A DNA stretch of 64,000 bases from an uncultured Clostridia bacterium (GCA_934463165.1 CAKSJG010000010.1:17497-81496); one strand, 5' to 3'; shown: positions 33,552 through 43,037, counted from the stretch's first letter. Numbers and translations are program-made. Notes: a model not told the origin generated them from the letters alone.

Positions 33552-36254
33552 ATGGCAATATTAAAATGCAAAATGTGCGGCGGAGAATTGAATGTTGTCC
33601 GCGGAGAAAAAGTTGCAGAATGTGAGTTTTGCGGAACAAAACAGACAATTCCAACCGGAAATGATGAAAAGAAAACAAATCTTTTCAACCGGGCAAACAG
33701 GCTCCGAATTGCCGGGGAATTTGACAAGGCGGCAGGTATCTACGAGAGTATTACGGCGGAATTTCCCGACGACGCCGAAAGCTATTGGGGTCTTTGCCTT
33801 TGCAAATTCGGAATCGAATATGTGGACGATCCGAAAACGGCAAGAAAAATTCCGACCTGTCACAGAACATCATTTGAAAGTATTTTTGATGATGAAAATT
33901 ACAAGTCAGCAATCGAAAAGTCCGACGTAATTGCACAGGATATTTACAAAAATGAAGCAACGGAAATTGACCGTTTGCAAAAGGATATTTTGTCCGTTGT
34001 ACATAATGAAGAACCGTTCGACGTATTTATCTGCTATAAGGAAACCGACGATTTGGGCGAACGGACACAGGACAGTGTTTTGGCACAGGATATTTATACG
34101 GAGCTTACAAATCAGGGATTAAAGGTATTTTTCGCAAGGATTACGCTTGAAGATAAGCTTGGTAAAGAATACGAACCGTATATTTTTGCGGCATTAAACA
34201 GCGCAAAGGTTATGCTTGCGATTGGCACGAAAGAAGAATATTTTAATTCGGTGTGGGTTAAGAACGAATGGAGCCGATACCTTGCATTGATGCAAGCGGA
34301 TAAAAGCAAAGTCCTTATTCCCTGCTACCGTGATATGGACGCTTATGACATACCGCAGGAATTTAAGAATTTGCAAGGTCAGGATATGGCAAAGCTCGGA
34401 TTTTTGCAGGATTTGGTACGTGGTGTGTGCAAGATTGTAAATCCCGAACAAGATAGCAAACACGAAAATGAAACACCTGCACAAACTTCCGCAAATGCAA
34501 CCGTTGATTCACTTTTAAAAAGAGTGTTTATGTTTTTAGAGGACGGAAACTGGAACAGTGCCGATGAATATTGTGAAAAGGTGCTTGATATTGACCCCGA
34601 AAATGCCGAGGCTTATTTGGGAAAATTTTTGGTGGAACTGAAATGTCATAATGTTTCAAAAATTGATGTTGCACCATTTTGTACAGTTATAAATTGTAAT
34701 AATAAACTTCAACTTGTCAAATGTGTTCGCGAAATTACAAGAAAATCTCTTGAAGACGCAAAAAAACTGGTAGATAATATGCCGTTTACTATTCAGGTTC
34801 CACAGAATTACATGGATAAATTGCAGAAGATATGTGAGATAAGTACAAGTCTATCATCTGCTAATTATAAAAGATTTACAAAATTTGCGTCTAAAGAGAG
34901 AGTAGACGAAGTTAAGGCATATGTATGCGAAAATGTATATCGAAATGCTGTAAAATCAATGGAAGAAAAAACACAACAATCTCTTGAATCGGCAATTTGC
35001 ATGTTGGAAGAAATCGGTGAATTCAAAGACGCCAAAGAGCTGGTTAGGCTATGCAACGAAGAGTTGGCAATGTCTAAAAACCGGCTGCCTAAAATGCAAA
35101 AGGAACATCAGACCGTTGGCATAACAATTTCAGCCGGTCTGTTCCATATAGTCGGTTTAAAATCAGACGGAACAGTTGTTGCCTGCAAATATAACAGAGA
35201 TGGTCAATGCGAAGTTGCAGATTGGAGGAATATTGTTGCAATTTCTGCCGGCAATGATCATACGGTCGGCTTAAAATCAGACGGAACAGTTCTTGCCTGC
35301 GGAGATAGCTACTATGAACCATGTAACGTTGAGGACTGGCGTAATATTGTTGCAGTTTCAGCCGGTTGGTACTATACAATCGGCTTAAAATCAGACGGAA
35401 CAGTTCTTGCCTGCGGAGATAACGAATATGGTCAATGTGAGATCACAGATTGGAAAAATATTATTGCAATTTCTGCCGGCGTTTATCATACGGTCGGCTT
35501 AAAATCAGATGGAACAGTTGTTGCCTGCGGAAATAACGGATGTGGTCAATGTGAAGTTGCGGATTGGAATAATATTATTACAATTTCTGCCGGACGTAAT
35601 CATACGGTCGGCTTAAAATCGGACGGAACCGTGCTTGCCTGCGGAGATAACAAAGACGGTCTATGTGAAGTTGCGGGTTGGAATAATATTGTTGCAATTT
35701 CTGCCAGCAGTGATTATACGGTCGGCTTGAAATCAGACGGAACCGTGCTTGCCTGCGGAGATAACAAAGACGGTCTATGTGAAGTTGCGGGTTGGAATAA
35801 TATTGTTGCAATTTCTGCCAGCAGTGATTATACGGTCGGCTTGAAATCAGACGGAACCGTGCTTGCCTGCGGAGATAACAAAGACGGTCTATGTGAAGTT
35901 GCGGGTTGGAAAAACATATATATTCCTGAAAGATTTGCATCAATTGAAGACTATATCGAAAACAGAAACACCGAATTTAAGAAAATTGAGAAAGAAAGAG
36001 AAGAAATTCAGCGAAAGCAAGCAGCGGCTGAAGCTAAACGCAAAGCGGCTGAAGAAAAACGGCTCGCTGAAATTAAAGCGGCGAATGAAGCGAAAAGGCT
36101 TGAAAGAGAAAGGCAGGAACAAATCGCAAAAGCGGAATGGGAAAGAAAAAAAGCCGAGTATCGTTCCGTAGGCGTTTGTCAGCATTGCGGCGGCACATTT
36201 AAAGGTTTGTTCTCAAAAACTTGTACTAAATGTGGAAAGCGAAAGGATTATTGA
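33552..36254 (+). CDS. Zinc-ribbon/TPR/TIR/RCC1-propeller protein (TIR-2)
   Basis: 900 residues. The N-terminal 300 residues copy TIR-1: zinc ribbon (Cys 6, 9, 24, 27), TPR-like helices and a TIR domain with FDVFICYKETD and Glu239 in WVKNEW. Then come a TPR-like pair (about 315-355), a helical linker, and seven RCC1-type repeats (about 518-790) of about 38 residues with the consensus SAGxxHTVGLKSDGTVLACG. A charged coiled coil (about 795-870) and a C-terminal zinc ribbon (CQHCGGTF, CTKCGKRK) complete it. Start chosen at 33552 behind GGAGGG. A seven-blade propeller after a TIR suggests an effector with a ligand- or protein-sensing module. No matching described system is known to me. Confidence 0.88.
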   Translation: MAILKCKMCGGELNVVRGEKVAECEFCGTKQTIPTGNDEKKTNLFNRANRLRIAGEFDKAAGIYESITAEFPDDAESYWGLCLCKFGIEYVDDPKTARKIPTCHRTSFESIFDDENYKSAIEKSDVIAQDIYKNEATEIDRLQKDILSVVHNEEPFDVFICYKETDDLGERTQDSVLAQDIYTELTNQGLKVFFARITLEDKLGKEYEPYIFAALNSAKVMLAIGTKEEYFNSVWVKNEWSRYLALMQADKSKVLIPCYRDMDAYDIPQEFKNLQGQDMAKLGFLQDLVRGVCKIVNPEQDSKHENETPAQTSANATVDSLLKRVFMFLEDGNWNSADEYCEKVLDIDPENAEAYLGKFLVELKCHNVSKIDVAPFCTVINCNNKLQLVKCVREITRKSLEDAKKLVDNMPFTIQVPQNYMDKLQKICEISTSLSSANYKRFTKFASKERVDEVKAYVCENVYRNAVKSMEEKTQQSLESAICMLEEIGEFKDAKELVRLCNEELAMSKNRLPKMQKEHQTVGITISAGLFHIVGLKSDGTVVACKYNRDGQCEVADWRNIVAISAGNDHTVGLKSDGTVLACGDSYYEPCNVEDWRNIVAVSAGWYYTIGLKSDGTVLACGDNEYGQCEITDWKNIIAISAGVYHTVGLKSDGTVVACGNNGCGQCEVADWNNIITISAGRNHTVGLKSDGTVLACGDNKDGLCEVAGWNNIVAISASSDYTVGLKSDGTVLACGDNKDGLCEVAGWNNIVAISASSDYTVGLKSDGTVLACGDNKDGLCEVAGWKNIYIPERFASIEDYIENRNTEFKKIEKEREEIQRKQAAAEAKRKAAEEKRLAEIKAANEAKRLERERQEQIAKAEWERKKAEYRSVGVCQHCGGTFKGLFSKTCTKCGKRKDY
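35630..35915 (+). repeat. 114-bp direct repeats in the RCC1 region
   Basis: The last three RCC1 units repeat with a 114-bp period (TGCCTGCGGAGATAACAAAG at about 35636, 35750 and 35864). They are almost identical in DNA sequence, while the first four units have diverged. This indicates recent in-frame duplication. Confidence 0.85.
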
Positions 36255-36304
36255 GGAAAAGTATTAAAACAATATCTTTGATACAGTAAAAGGTGGAAAA
36301 ATAT

Positions 36305-36735
36305 ATGACTATAGAAGAATTTACGAAGAATTACGGTATAAAGAACAAGGAAACTGTAAAAAATGGATTTCCAAACAACTTATCCCCGGCGGAGATATTT
36401 CCAAGAATTTTGTCCCTAACTCGGCAAGACCGCCATACACTAATGCACGTGCGAAAACAGCTGATTCAATTTATTGCAGCATTATAAAAGCAACACGCAA
36501 TCGTAAGCACGTGTTACCCCAAATTTACAAAATATGTCCGGAAGAATTTAATACATATATAAAACAACTTGAAAAAGCAGAACTGATTATAGTAAGAACG
36601 ACTGATAATATTACTTACTATGATTTGTCAATTCGTGCAATAAATTGTACCAGAAAAGCGATATTAGATATTATAAAGTCATGTTCAGAGGGCATAGTAA
36701 AAGGCGTTATGCAAACAGCACTCGAAAGTGCATAG
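36305..36735 (+). pseudogene. Small HTH-like gene interrupted at a run of six A
   Basis: The start (MTIEEFTKNYGIKNKETV, a plausible helix-turn-helix) and the remainder (KKWISKQLIPGGDISKNF.. to ..GVMQTALESA, stop 36733-36735) are in different frames. The join falls at AAAAAA, 36358-36363, where one base less would give a single protein of about 143 residues with VKKWI in register. It is either a recent frameshift, a phase-variable homopolymer, or programmed slippage. Family not recognised. Confidence 0.6.
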
Positions 36736-36799
36736 CACAGAATAAAAGATAATGAAAATAATTGAAATATGCGAAAAAATAGAACTGGAGGAAAAATAA

Positions 36800-38572
36800 A
36801 TGTCTAAATTTGTAATAGAATGCCCGTCGTGCGGGCGGTATGCAGAGGCATCGACAGGATTTTTTGTTAAAAAGAAGATTGAATGTTCGTGCGGAAACAT
36901 TATAAATGTCAAAACAGATAAAATGACATCAAAACTATGTCCGCACTGTGGAAACAACGTCGTTTTCGACCAAAGCAAAGGCGAAAATGCAGTTTGCCCT
37001 GTTTGTCATGAAAAAATAAACACTGCCGAGAATTTGGCGACACTTGTGGAGTTCACCTGTCCTTCGTGCAGCTGTAAATTATCTGCTGACAAGAATGCGA
37101 CAAGCTACACTTGCCCACTTTGCGATACCGTAATCAATGTGCAGGAGCGCATTGCGAAGGAAAAAGTTAAAAATCAAGGCTTGGCAAGCGTTATCAAGTA
37201 CGAGGGCAACAACGAAACCTTTGTGTGGAAGCATCCGATTGAGGACTTTAATTTAGGCTCACAGCTTATTGTTCATGAGTCGCAGGAAGCTATATTTTTT
37301 CGTGACGGAAAGGCTTTAGACCTTTTCGGGGCAGGAAGATACACACTATCAACACAGAATATCCCCCTTTTGGAAAATCTGTATAAGCTGCCGACAAATA
37401 CAGATGAAGTGTTCCATTCCGAGGTGTATTTTATTAACCTCACAACGCAAATGGGCATTAAATGGGGAACGGACTCAAAAGTTCGCCTTTTTGACCCGGC
37501 ATCCGGTTTACATATTGAAATCGGCGCTTGCGGAAATTTCAGTATGCGTGTGAACGATTCCAGAAAGCTTTTGATAAAGCTTGTCGGAACGGCAGGCGAA
37601 TTTACGCAAAATGATGTTATCGGCGGAGGTTACAGCATAACTTCGGTTGTGGGTAAATTTAAGGCACTTGTTATGAATAAGGTTAAGGCAAACCTTGCCA
37701 AAACAATTAAGGACAGCAACATCAATATACTTGAAATAGATGAATATATCGATACCATTTCAGACAACTTGAGAGTTATAATCAACAAAACTTTGGACGA
37801 ATACGGTTTGTATATGCCTGAGTTCTTTGTGACAAGCATTTTGACTCCCGACGATGACCCGAATTTCAGGCGTTTAAAACAGCAATTTGCTGACAAAACT
37901 TTAAAAGTGCGTGAAGAAGAAATCCGAAAAGCCGAGGCAGAGGCGGCACAGGGGCGAAAGATCCTTGAAGCACAGACCGAAGCACAACTTAAAATGGTGG
38001 GTGCACAAGGTGAAGCGGAAGCTCTTAAGATTAAGGCGCAGGGAGAGGCTGAAGCATATAAAGCGCAAGCTGCTGCAGAGGCCGCGGAAATGAAAATGAA
38101 AGGCTACACATATTCGCAGGAAACAAGCCGTATGGTCGGTATGGAAGCAATGCAGAACGGCATTACAGGCAGCAGCACCGGCGGCTCGGCACTTGGTGAT
38201 ATTGCCGGTCTTGGCGTAACGCTCGGCGCTATGGGCGGCGTTATCAATATGACAAAGGATGCCATAAATCCCATTATGCAAGCAGGGAGCGAAATCGGCA
38301 GCAGTGCCGTGCCGAATGAAGGCATGAACGGTTGGAACTGCACTTGCGGGGAAACGGGAATAACCTCAAAGTTCTGCCCGGAATGCGGAAGTGCAAAGCC
38401 GGAAGAAAAAACAGGATGGGACTGTGCCTGCGGAATGAAGAATATTACATCTAATTTCTGTCCGGAGTGCGGCAGCAAAAGGCATGAAAATCAAACATGG
38501 AACTGCTCCTGCGGAAAAACCGGAATAACTTCAAAATTCTGCCCCGATTGCGGACATAAAAGGGAGGACTAA
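36800..38572 (+). CDS. SPFH-domain protein with multiple zinc ribbons (YdjI-like)
   Basis: 590 residues. Four or five N-terminal CxxC pairs (1-110) form zinc ribbons. An SPFH/stomatin-like domain follows (about 130-370: QLIVHESQEAIFFRDGKALDLFGAGRYTLSTQNIPLL is typical of the YdjI branch), then an Ala/Glu-rich coiled coil (about 370-430), a Gly-rich segment, and three C-terminal repeats of the form W-x-C-x-CG..SKFCPECG. YdjI-type proteins sit at membrane microdomains with phage-shock-like partners. As part of this island it may link the membrane to the TIR/SIR2 proteins; that is inference. Confidence 0.85.
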   Translation: MSKFVIECPSCGRYAEASTGFFVKKKIECSCGNIINVKTDKMTSKLCPHCGNNVVFDQSKGENAVCPVCHEKINTAENLATLVEFTCPSCSCKLSADKNATSYTCPLCDTVINVQERIAKEKVKNQGLASVIKYEGNNETFVWKHPIEDFNLGSQLIVHESQEAIFFRDGKALDLFGAGRYTLSTQNIPLLENLYKLPTNTDEVFHSEVYFINLTTQMGIKWGTDSKVRLFDPASGLHIEIGACGNFSMRVNDSRKLLIKLVGTAGEFTQNDVIGGGYSITSVVGKFKALVMNKVKANLAKTIKDSNINILEIDEYIDTISDNLRVIINKTLDEYGLYMPEFFVTSILTPDDDPNFRRLKQQFADKTLKVREEEIRKAEAEAAQGRKILEAQTEAQLKMVGAQGEAEALKIKAQGEAEAYKAQAAAEAAEMKMKGYTYSQETSRMVGMEAMQNGITGSSTGGSALGDIAGLGVTLGAMGGVINMTKDAINPIMQAGSEIGSSAVPNEGMNGWNCTCGETGITSKFCPECGSAKPEEKTGWDCACGMKNITSNFCPECGSKRHENQTWNCSCGKTGITSKFCPDCGHKRED

Positions 38573-38575
38573 ACA

Positions 38576-39271
38576 ATGATAATTGACAAAAAAAATAAAT
38601 CTGTAATTGCAGTTTACGCCATTGCCGCGGCGGTTTACATACTTGCTTTTGTAATTGTACCGTTTCCGAAAAACAGTGCCGCGGCTTGGATTTCGTTTCT
38701 GTTCGCAGTTTTGGCATTCGGTGCAAGCTTTGTTATAACGCGAAAAGCATTTTACGGTGATACTGCAATTATCAGCAAAGTGTACGGCTACCCTATTTTC
38801 AGAATCGGTATTATATATCTCACGGTGCAGGTTGCTTTCAGTCTTATTATTTTTATAGTCGGATTCTTTGTTAAAGTTCCGTATTGGATTGCTCTTTTGC
38901 CATCTGTTGTGTTCTTGGGGCTTGCAGCTATTGGATTTATTGCAGCCGATAATGCACGTGATATAATTGAGAATTTTGACGAAAAATCAAAAACCGTAAC
39001 CAAAGCAGTCGAAATGTTTAATACGGATATTGCCGGTGCAATTGATTTATGTGAAAATCCCGAAATAAAAAAAGAGCTTGAAGCCCTCGCAGAAAGTTTT
39101 CGCTTTAGCGATCCCGTTTCCGCCGATGCGACAAAGGAGATTGAAAACCGCATAGATGAACTTCTTGTTAAATTAAAGAGTGCCATAAATTCTGATGAAA
39201 GCAAAGTAATAATTAAACAGCTTACAAACGCAATGAATGAAAGAAACAGAATTTGCAAGGCGAATAAATAA
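38576..39271 (+). CDS. Membrane protein partner of the SPFH gene
   Basis: 231 residues starting 3 bp after the SPFH stop. Four hydrophobic helices (about 10-28, 35-52, 75-97, 102-123), then a cytosolic helical tail (about 130-231) rich in Glu, Lys and Asn. Family not recognised. The tight spacing indicates cotranscription and perhaps a complex with the SPFH protein. It is the last gene before terminator 39277-39325. Confidence 0.75.
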   Translation: MIIDKKNKSVIAVYAIAAAVYILAFVIVPFPKNSAAAWISFLFAVLAFGASFVITRKAFYGDTAIISKVYGYPIFRIGIIYLTVQVAFSLIIFIVGFFVKVPYWIALLPSVVFLGLAAIGFIAADNARDIIENFDEKSKTVTKAVEMFNTDIAGAIDLCENPEIKKELEALAESFRFSDPVSADATKEIENRIDELLVKLKSAINSDESKVIIKQLTNAMNERNRICKANK

Positions 39272-39276
39272 CAAAA

Positions 39277-39327
39277 CATAGCCGAAAACTTATCATTATA
39301 AAAGTTTTCGGCTATGTTATTTTTTTC
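39277..39327 (+). terminator. Terminator closing the TIR/SIR2/SPFH island
   Basis: ACATAGCCGAAAACTT pairs with AAGTTTTCGGCTATGT across a short loop, followed by TATTTTTTT. This is the first strong rightward terminator after the integrase region. Confidence 0.9.
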
Positions 39328-39409
39328 ACTGCGCCGTACCGGCTGCTTTTAAATTTTAATTTGTATCCGATGCAGTCTCTGTGCTGCTCCGTATTATTTC
39401 TGATCCGGC

Positions 39410-40396
39410 TTACAAAATATTTTTTCTAAGTTCTTCTCCGCTTTTGCTGCTGAGATACGCCGGAGCTATATCCAGAACGGTCTTGCATCCTGTCGAGCCC
39501 TCTTTGTTCAGGCGATATGCCGCACGTGCATACGCAACAAGAACAGACGCCGTAAACTCCGGATTTGAATCAAGCTTTAAGCTGTATTCTATAATATGCT
39601 TATTTTCCCCATTCTCGCCCGTTTTTCCGCTTCTTATAACAAATCCTCCGTGAGGAATACCGCTGTGATTTGCGTTGAGTTCTTCCTGTGATATAAAATG
39701 AACCGTCGTATCATAATCAGCAAAATAATTAGGCATATTGACAATTTCACTTTCTATTTTTTCAAGGTCGGCACCCTCTTTTGCAACAACAAAACATTCA
39801 CGGGTATGTTTTTCACGTGTTGTAAGTTCCGGTGCAGAGCCGGAGCGTACAGCTTCAAGAGCCGAATCGACCGGAATCGTATATTGCTTAGCGTCAACAA
39901 CGCCGTCTATTCTGCGAATAGCGTCCGAGTGACCCTGGCTTACACCCTTTCCCCAAAATGTATAGTCTTTTCCGTCCGGAAGAATTGCACCGGCATACAT
40001 TCTGTTCAAAGAGAACATACCCGGATCCCATCCGACAGATATGATTGCCGTTTTGCCTGCGGATTTCGCCGCGCTGTCTACATTTTTAAAATGCTCGGGA
40101 ATCTTTGCATGCGTATCAAAGCTGTCAATCACGTTAAATAATTTTGCCATTGCCGGGGTCTGTTCAGGAAGATCCGTTGCGCTTCCGCCGCAAAGAATCA
40201 TAACGTCAATATCATCCGTAAATTCCGCTACCCTTGAAACATTACAAACCGGAACACTTTGCGTTTTAATTTTAATTTTTTCGGGGTCGCGGCGCGTAAA
40301 AACAGCGGCAAGCTCCATATCGTCGTTATTTCTGACTGCAAGCTCCACGCCCTTTGCCAAATTACCGTAACCGCAAATACCTATTCTTATGCTCAT
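39410..40396 (-). CDS. ddh: meso-Diaminopimelate dehydrogenase
   Basis: 328 residues. NADPH-dependent one-step conversion of tetrahydrodipicolinate to meso-DAP for lysine and peptidoglycan. Motifs: RIGICGYGNLAKGVELAV (nucleotide binding), CGGSATDLPEQTP, NVIDSFDTH, ISVGWDPGMFSLNR and FWGKGVSQGHSDAIRRIDGV, matching the short Ddh family. It is a single gene. A ribosome site (GGAGG) lies in front of 40396. Confidence 0.95.
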   Translation of the reverse strand: MSIRIGICGYGNLAKGVELAVRNNDDMELAAVFTRRDPEKIKIKTQSVPVCNVSRVAEFTDDIDVMILCGGSATDLPEQTPAMAKLFNVIDSFDTHAKIPEHFKNVDSAAKSAGKTAIISVGWDPGMFSLNRMYAGAILPDGKDYTFWGKGVSQGHSDAIRRIDGVVDAKQYTIPVDSALEAVRSGSAPELTTREKHTRECFVVAKEGADLEKIESEIVNMPNYFADYDTTVHFISQEELNANHSGIPHGGFVIRSGKTGENGENKHIIEYSLKLDSNPEFTASVLVAYARAAYRLNKEGSTGCKTVLDIAPAYLSSKSGEELRKNIL

Positions 40397-40532
40397 TATT
40401 TATTTTCCTCCTTGATAAATTTGTAATATAGTTAACTTTAGAATTATAAGATATCAAAATTAATGTATATCTTGCTGAGTTTTTTATTTATCTATTTCCC
40501 GTTAACAGGATGTATATTTTTAATTTTCCTTT

Positions 40533-40622
40533 GCGGAACGCTGTGGGCAGCGTTCCCTACAAATAAATTGATAGATATAGTTCCTATTGATTGTCTTTGT
40601 TTAAACAAATTTTAACAATATA
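40533..40622 (+). repeat. GGAACGCTGTGG hairpin repeat, copy 3
   Basis: Stem GGAACGCTG / CAGCGTTCC followed by CCTAC and the same AT-rich tail with TAAATTGATAG as 25790-25882. It sits between ddh and the lipoprotein gene. Confidence 0.75.
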
Positions 40623-40664
40623 ATTCTATTTATTGAATTACCGGATATTTTATAAATACCGATT

Positions 40665-42227
40665 TTATTTGTCGGATGTTTTTTCTTTTATATATAATTT
40701 TTCAAAACCGCACAGCATGTCAGACATGTTCGGCGTAAGCTTGCCGTGAATACGCTTATTTACAAACACGGCTCCGTCGGTAAAATACAGCGGTATCTGA
40801 ATTGCGTTTTCGGCATAATAATTTTTGAAATTCTCAAAAGCAACCTGTTTTTCATTTTTATCGGACGCTATCTGCAAATTTGACGCAAGCGCATCAAGCT
40901 CGCTTGAATGAAATACGGTTAAATTTTGGGATGAACGCTGAGAGCCGAACATAAACGATAAATCAGCGCTTCCGGGCATTATCACTTCACCCACGTAAAG
41001 ATCATATTGCTGCGCGGTAACTTTTGAAGAATATGTTTCAAAATCACATCCGTCAAGAACTACGCTGTAGCCTCCGCTTTCTATCATTTTTTTAAGCGAC
41101 ATTGCAAGACGTTCTTTCGTTTTGCTGCCCGTATTATACAAAAGATTTATTTTATGGGTATCTTCATCAATATTATCCTCACGGTATGCCGTATCGGGTG
41201 ATGAAGCGTTCTTATTTTTGCTTTTTACATTTTCGCTGTCGGTATTGTAATATGCCTCGCTTCTTATGGGAGAAAAAGCACGCTCTCCGTTTCCGAGAGT
41301 TATTTCCTCAACCAATTTTTCATAGTCAATAAGCCCGGAAAGACTTAACCGTTCTTCCTTTGTATCAAATGCAGCGGCTCCGCTGTTTATGCCGATATAT
41401 GTGAACCTGTTTTGCTTTACTGAAAACTTATTATATACATTGGATGTAAGTCCGAGTTCGTCGATGTTTTTCCATGATGTCAAAAGAATTTCGGTCTCAC
41501 CCGAATCAAAAGCTGATATTACTGTATCGGAATCCGACAGAATTTCCACATCTATATTATCTATATACGGACGTCCGCTTTCTCCGTGCCATGAGGGATT
41601 GTATTTTAAATATATATTTTTATATTTAATGCATCCGTCATATTTATACATTCCCGTTCCGTCCGGAATAAAATCGCCGTTTTGCGCCATAAAGCTGTCT
41701 GCCCCGAGCCCCGACGGGAGTATGGGAAAATCCAGATCATTTACGAAATCCGATTTCGGTGAAGAAAGAGTAAATATAACCTTATCATCACCGTCTGCCG
41801 AATATGCAGCAATGCTTTCTAAAACAGAGCTGTATCGGCCGCCGTAAAACGATATATATGTCAATGTTGAAACAACATCCTCCGAAGTGAGCGTTTTTCC
41901 GCTGTGAAATTTTATACCGTCTCTGAGCTTGACCGTGTAAACCGTATTATCGGATGAAACCGTAAACGATGAGGCAAGTACGGGAAGAGCGGTAAAATCA
42001 TTTTTAGTATTAAACAGTCCATCATACACAAGGCTCAAAAAATCGCTTACAGAGCTGTGCTGAGTAATAAGCGGATTAAGAGTGTCTATCGGCACACAGC
42101 CCATTTTTACCGTACCGCCGTAATCGGGAGATGTAGTTTTGTCTTTTTTCACGGTTTCGGTGTTGTTTGATGAGCATCCGCCCGTAAAAATTGCAATGCA
42201 CAAAAGCAATATTATTATTTTTTTCAT
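40665..42227 (-). CDS. Peptide-binding lipoprotein (SBP_bac_5)
   Basis: 520 residues. Lipoprotein signal with lipobox IFTGGCSS (Cys18). The mature part is a family-5 solute-binding protein of ABC peptide/nickel transporters (GGTVKMGCVPIDTLNPL at its start, the VYTVKLRDGIKFHSGKTLTSEDVVSTL signature, and a TGMYKY segment). No permease or ATPase lies next to it, so it is an orphan binding protein or has partners elsewhere. Thr/Ser-rich residues follow the lipobox. Confidence 0.9.
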   Translation of the reverse strand: MKKIIILLLCIAIFTGGCSSNNTETVKKDKTTSPDYGGTVKMGCVPIDTLNPLITQHSSVSDFLSLVYDGLFNTKNDFTALPVLASSFTVSSDNTVYTVKLRDGIKFHSGKTLTSEDVVSTLTYISFYGGRYSSVLESIAAYSADGDDKVIFTLSSPKSDFVNDLDFPILPSGLGADSFMAQNGDFIPDGTGMYKYDGCIKYKNIYLKYNPSWHGESGRPYIDNIDVEILSDSDTVISAFDSGETEILLTSWKNIDELGLTSNVYNKFSVKQNRFTYIGINSGAAAFDTKEERLSLSGLIDYEKLVEEITLGNGERAFSPIRSEAYYNTDSENVKSKNKNASSPDTAYREDNIDEDTHKINLLYNTGSKTKERLAMSLKKMIESGGYSVVLDGCDFETYSSKVTAQQYDLYVGEVIMPGSADLSFMFGSQRSSQNLTVFHSSELDALASNLQIASDKNEKQVAFENFKNYYAENAIQIPLYFTDGAVFVNKRIHGKLTPNMSDMLCGFEKLYIKEKTSDK

Positions 42228-42263
42228 TTATGTCAATCCTTTCCGCCTGCAACACCAGTGAGT

Positions 42264-43037
42264 CTATTTTTCACATATCCTTTTAACGGATGTGCACTTT
42301 CCGCTTTCATCATCCACTTCAAACACCGCTCCGCAAAGAGCCGCAAATCCGGAAGCGTATTCAAAACGCTGCGGCATACCTGTCAAAAATCTTTTTATTA
42401 TTATTTCTTTTTCCACACCGATTACAGACTCTGCCGCGCCGGTCATTCCGAGATCGGTAATATAGCCTGTGCCGCCTCTCGTGACGGTTTCATCGGCCGT
42501 CTGCACATGGGTATGAGTCCCGAACAAAACCGACACCTTAGAATCAAGATAATACTTCATTGCTATTTTCTCACTTGTCGCCTCGGCATGAAAATCAACA
42601 ACTATTATGTCACAATCTCTTTTTAATTTTTCAATACATTTATCAGCTGTTTTAAAAGGGCAGTCAAGCGATATCGGAATATTTACTCTGCCCATAAGGT
42701 TAATTACCCCAACTTTTTTTCCTCGGCATGTGAGTGTTGTCATTCCCGTTCCGGGAACGGAATCGGGATAATTTGCCGGGCGGATAATATTGGGCTGTTC
42801 GTCAAAAAGCCGAATTACATCTTTTTTTCCGAAAGTATGATTGCCCAATGTAAACACATCAACGCCGGCATCGGTCAGTTCATCATAATCGCGGACGGAT
42901 ATCCCCGATCCTGACGCATTTTCGGCATTGGCAATGCACAGATCTATACTGTAATCATCCTTTATTCCTTTAAGAACAGCAGAAGTATGCTCTACCCCGC
43001 AGCGGTAAAATATGTCACCTATTGCAAATATATTCAT
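42264..43037 (-). CDS. ymdB: YmdB-family metallophosphoesterase
   Basis: 257 residues of the TIGR00282 family, a 2',3'-cyclic-nucleotide phosphodiesterase in B. subtilis. Metal ligands are visible in IGDIFYRCG, ANAENASGSG, TLGNHTFGKKDV, DFHAEATSEK and FGTHTHVQTAD. It lies downstream of rny as in many Firmicutes (ymdA-ymdB). Confidence 0.9.
   Translation of the reverse strand: MNIFAIGDIFYRCGVEHTSAVLKGIKDDYSIDLCIANAENASGSGISVRDYDELTDAGVDVFTLGNHTFGKKDVIRLFDEQPNIIRPANYPDSVPGTGMTTLTCRGKKVGVINLMGRVNIPISLDCPFKTADKCIEKLKRDCDIIVVDFHAEATSEKIAMKYYLDSKVSVLFGTHTHVQTADETVTRGGTGYITDLGMTGAAESVIGVEKEIIIKRFLTGMPQRFEYASGFAALCGAVFEVDDESGKCTSVKRICEK

Noticed and set aside
35089..35943. Minus-strand repetitive reading frames (Arg/Tyr/Gln-rich) across the RCC1 region
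   Set aside because: They are antisense shadows of the repeats; periodicity comes from the RCC1 coding units.
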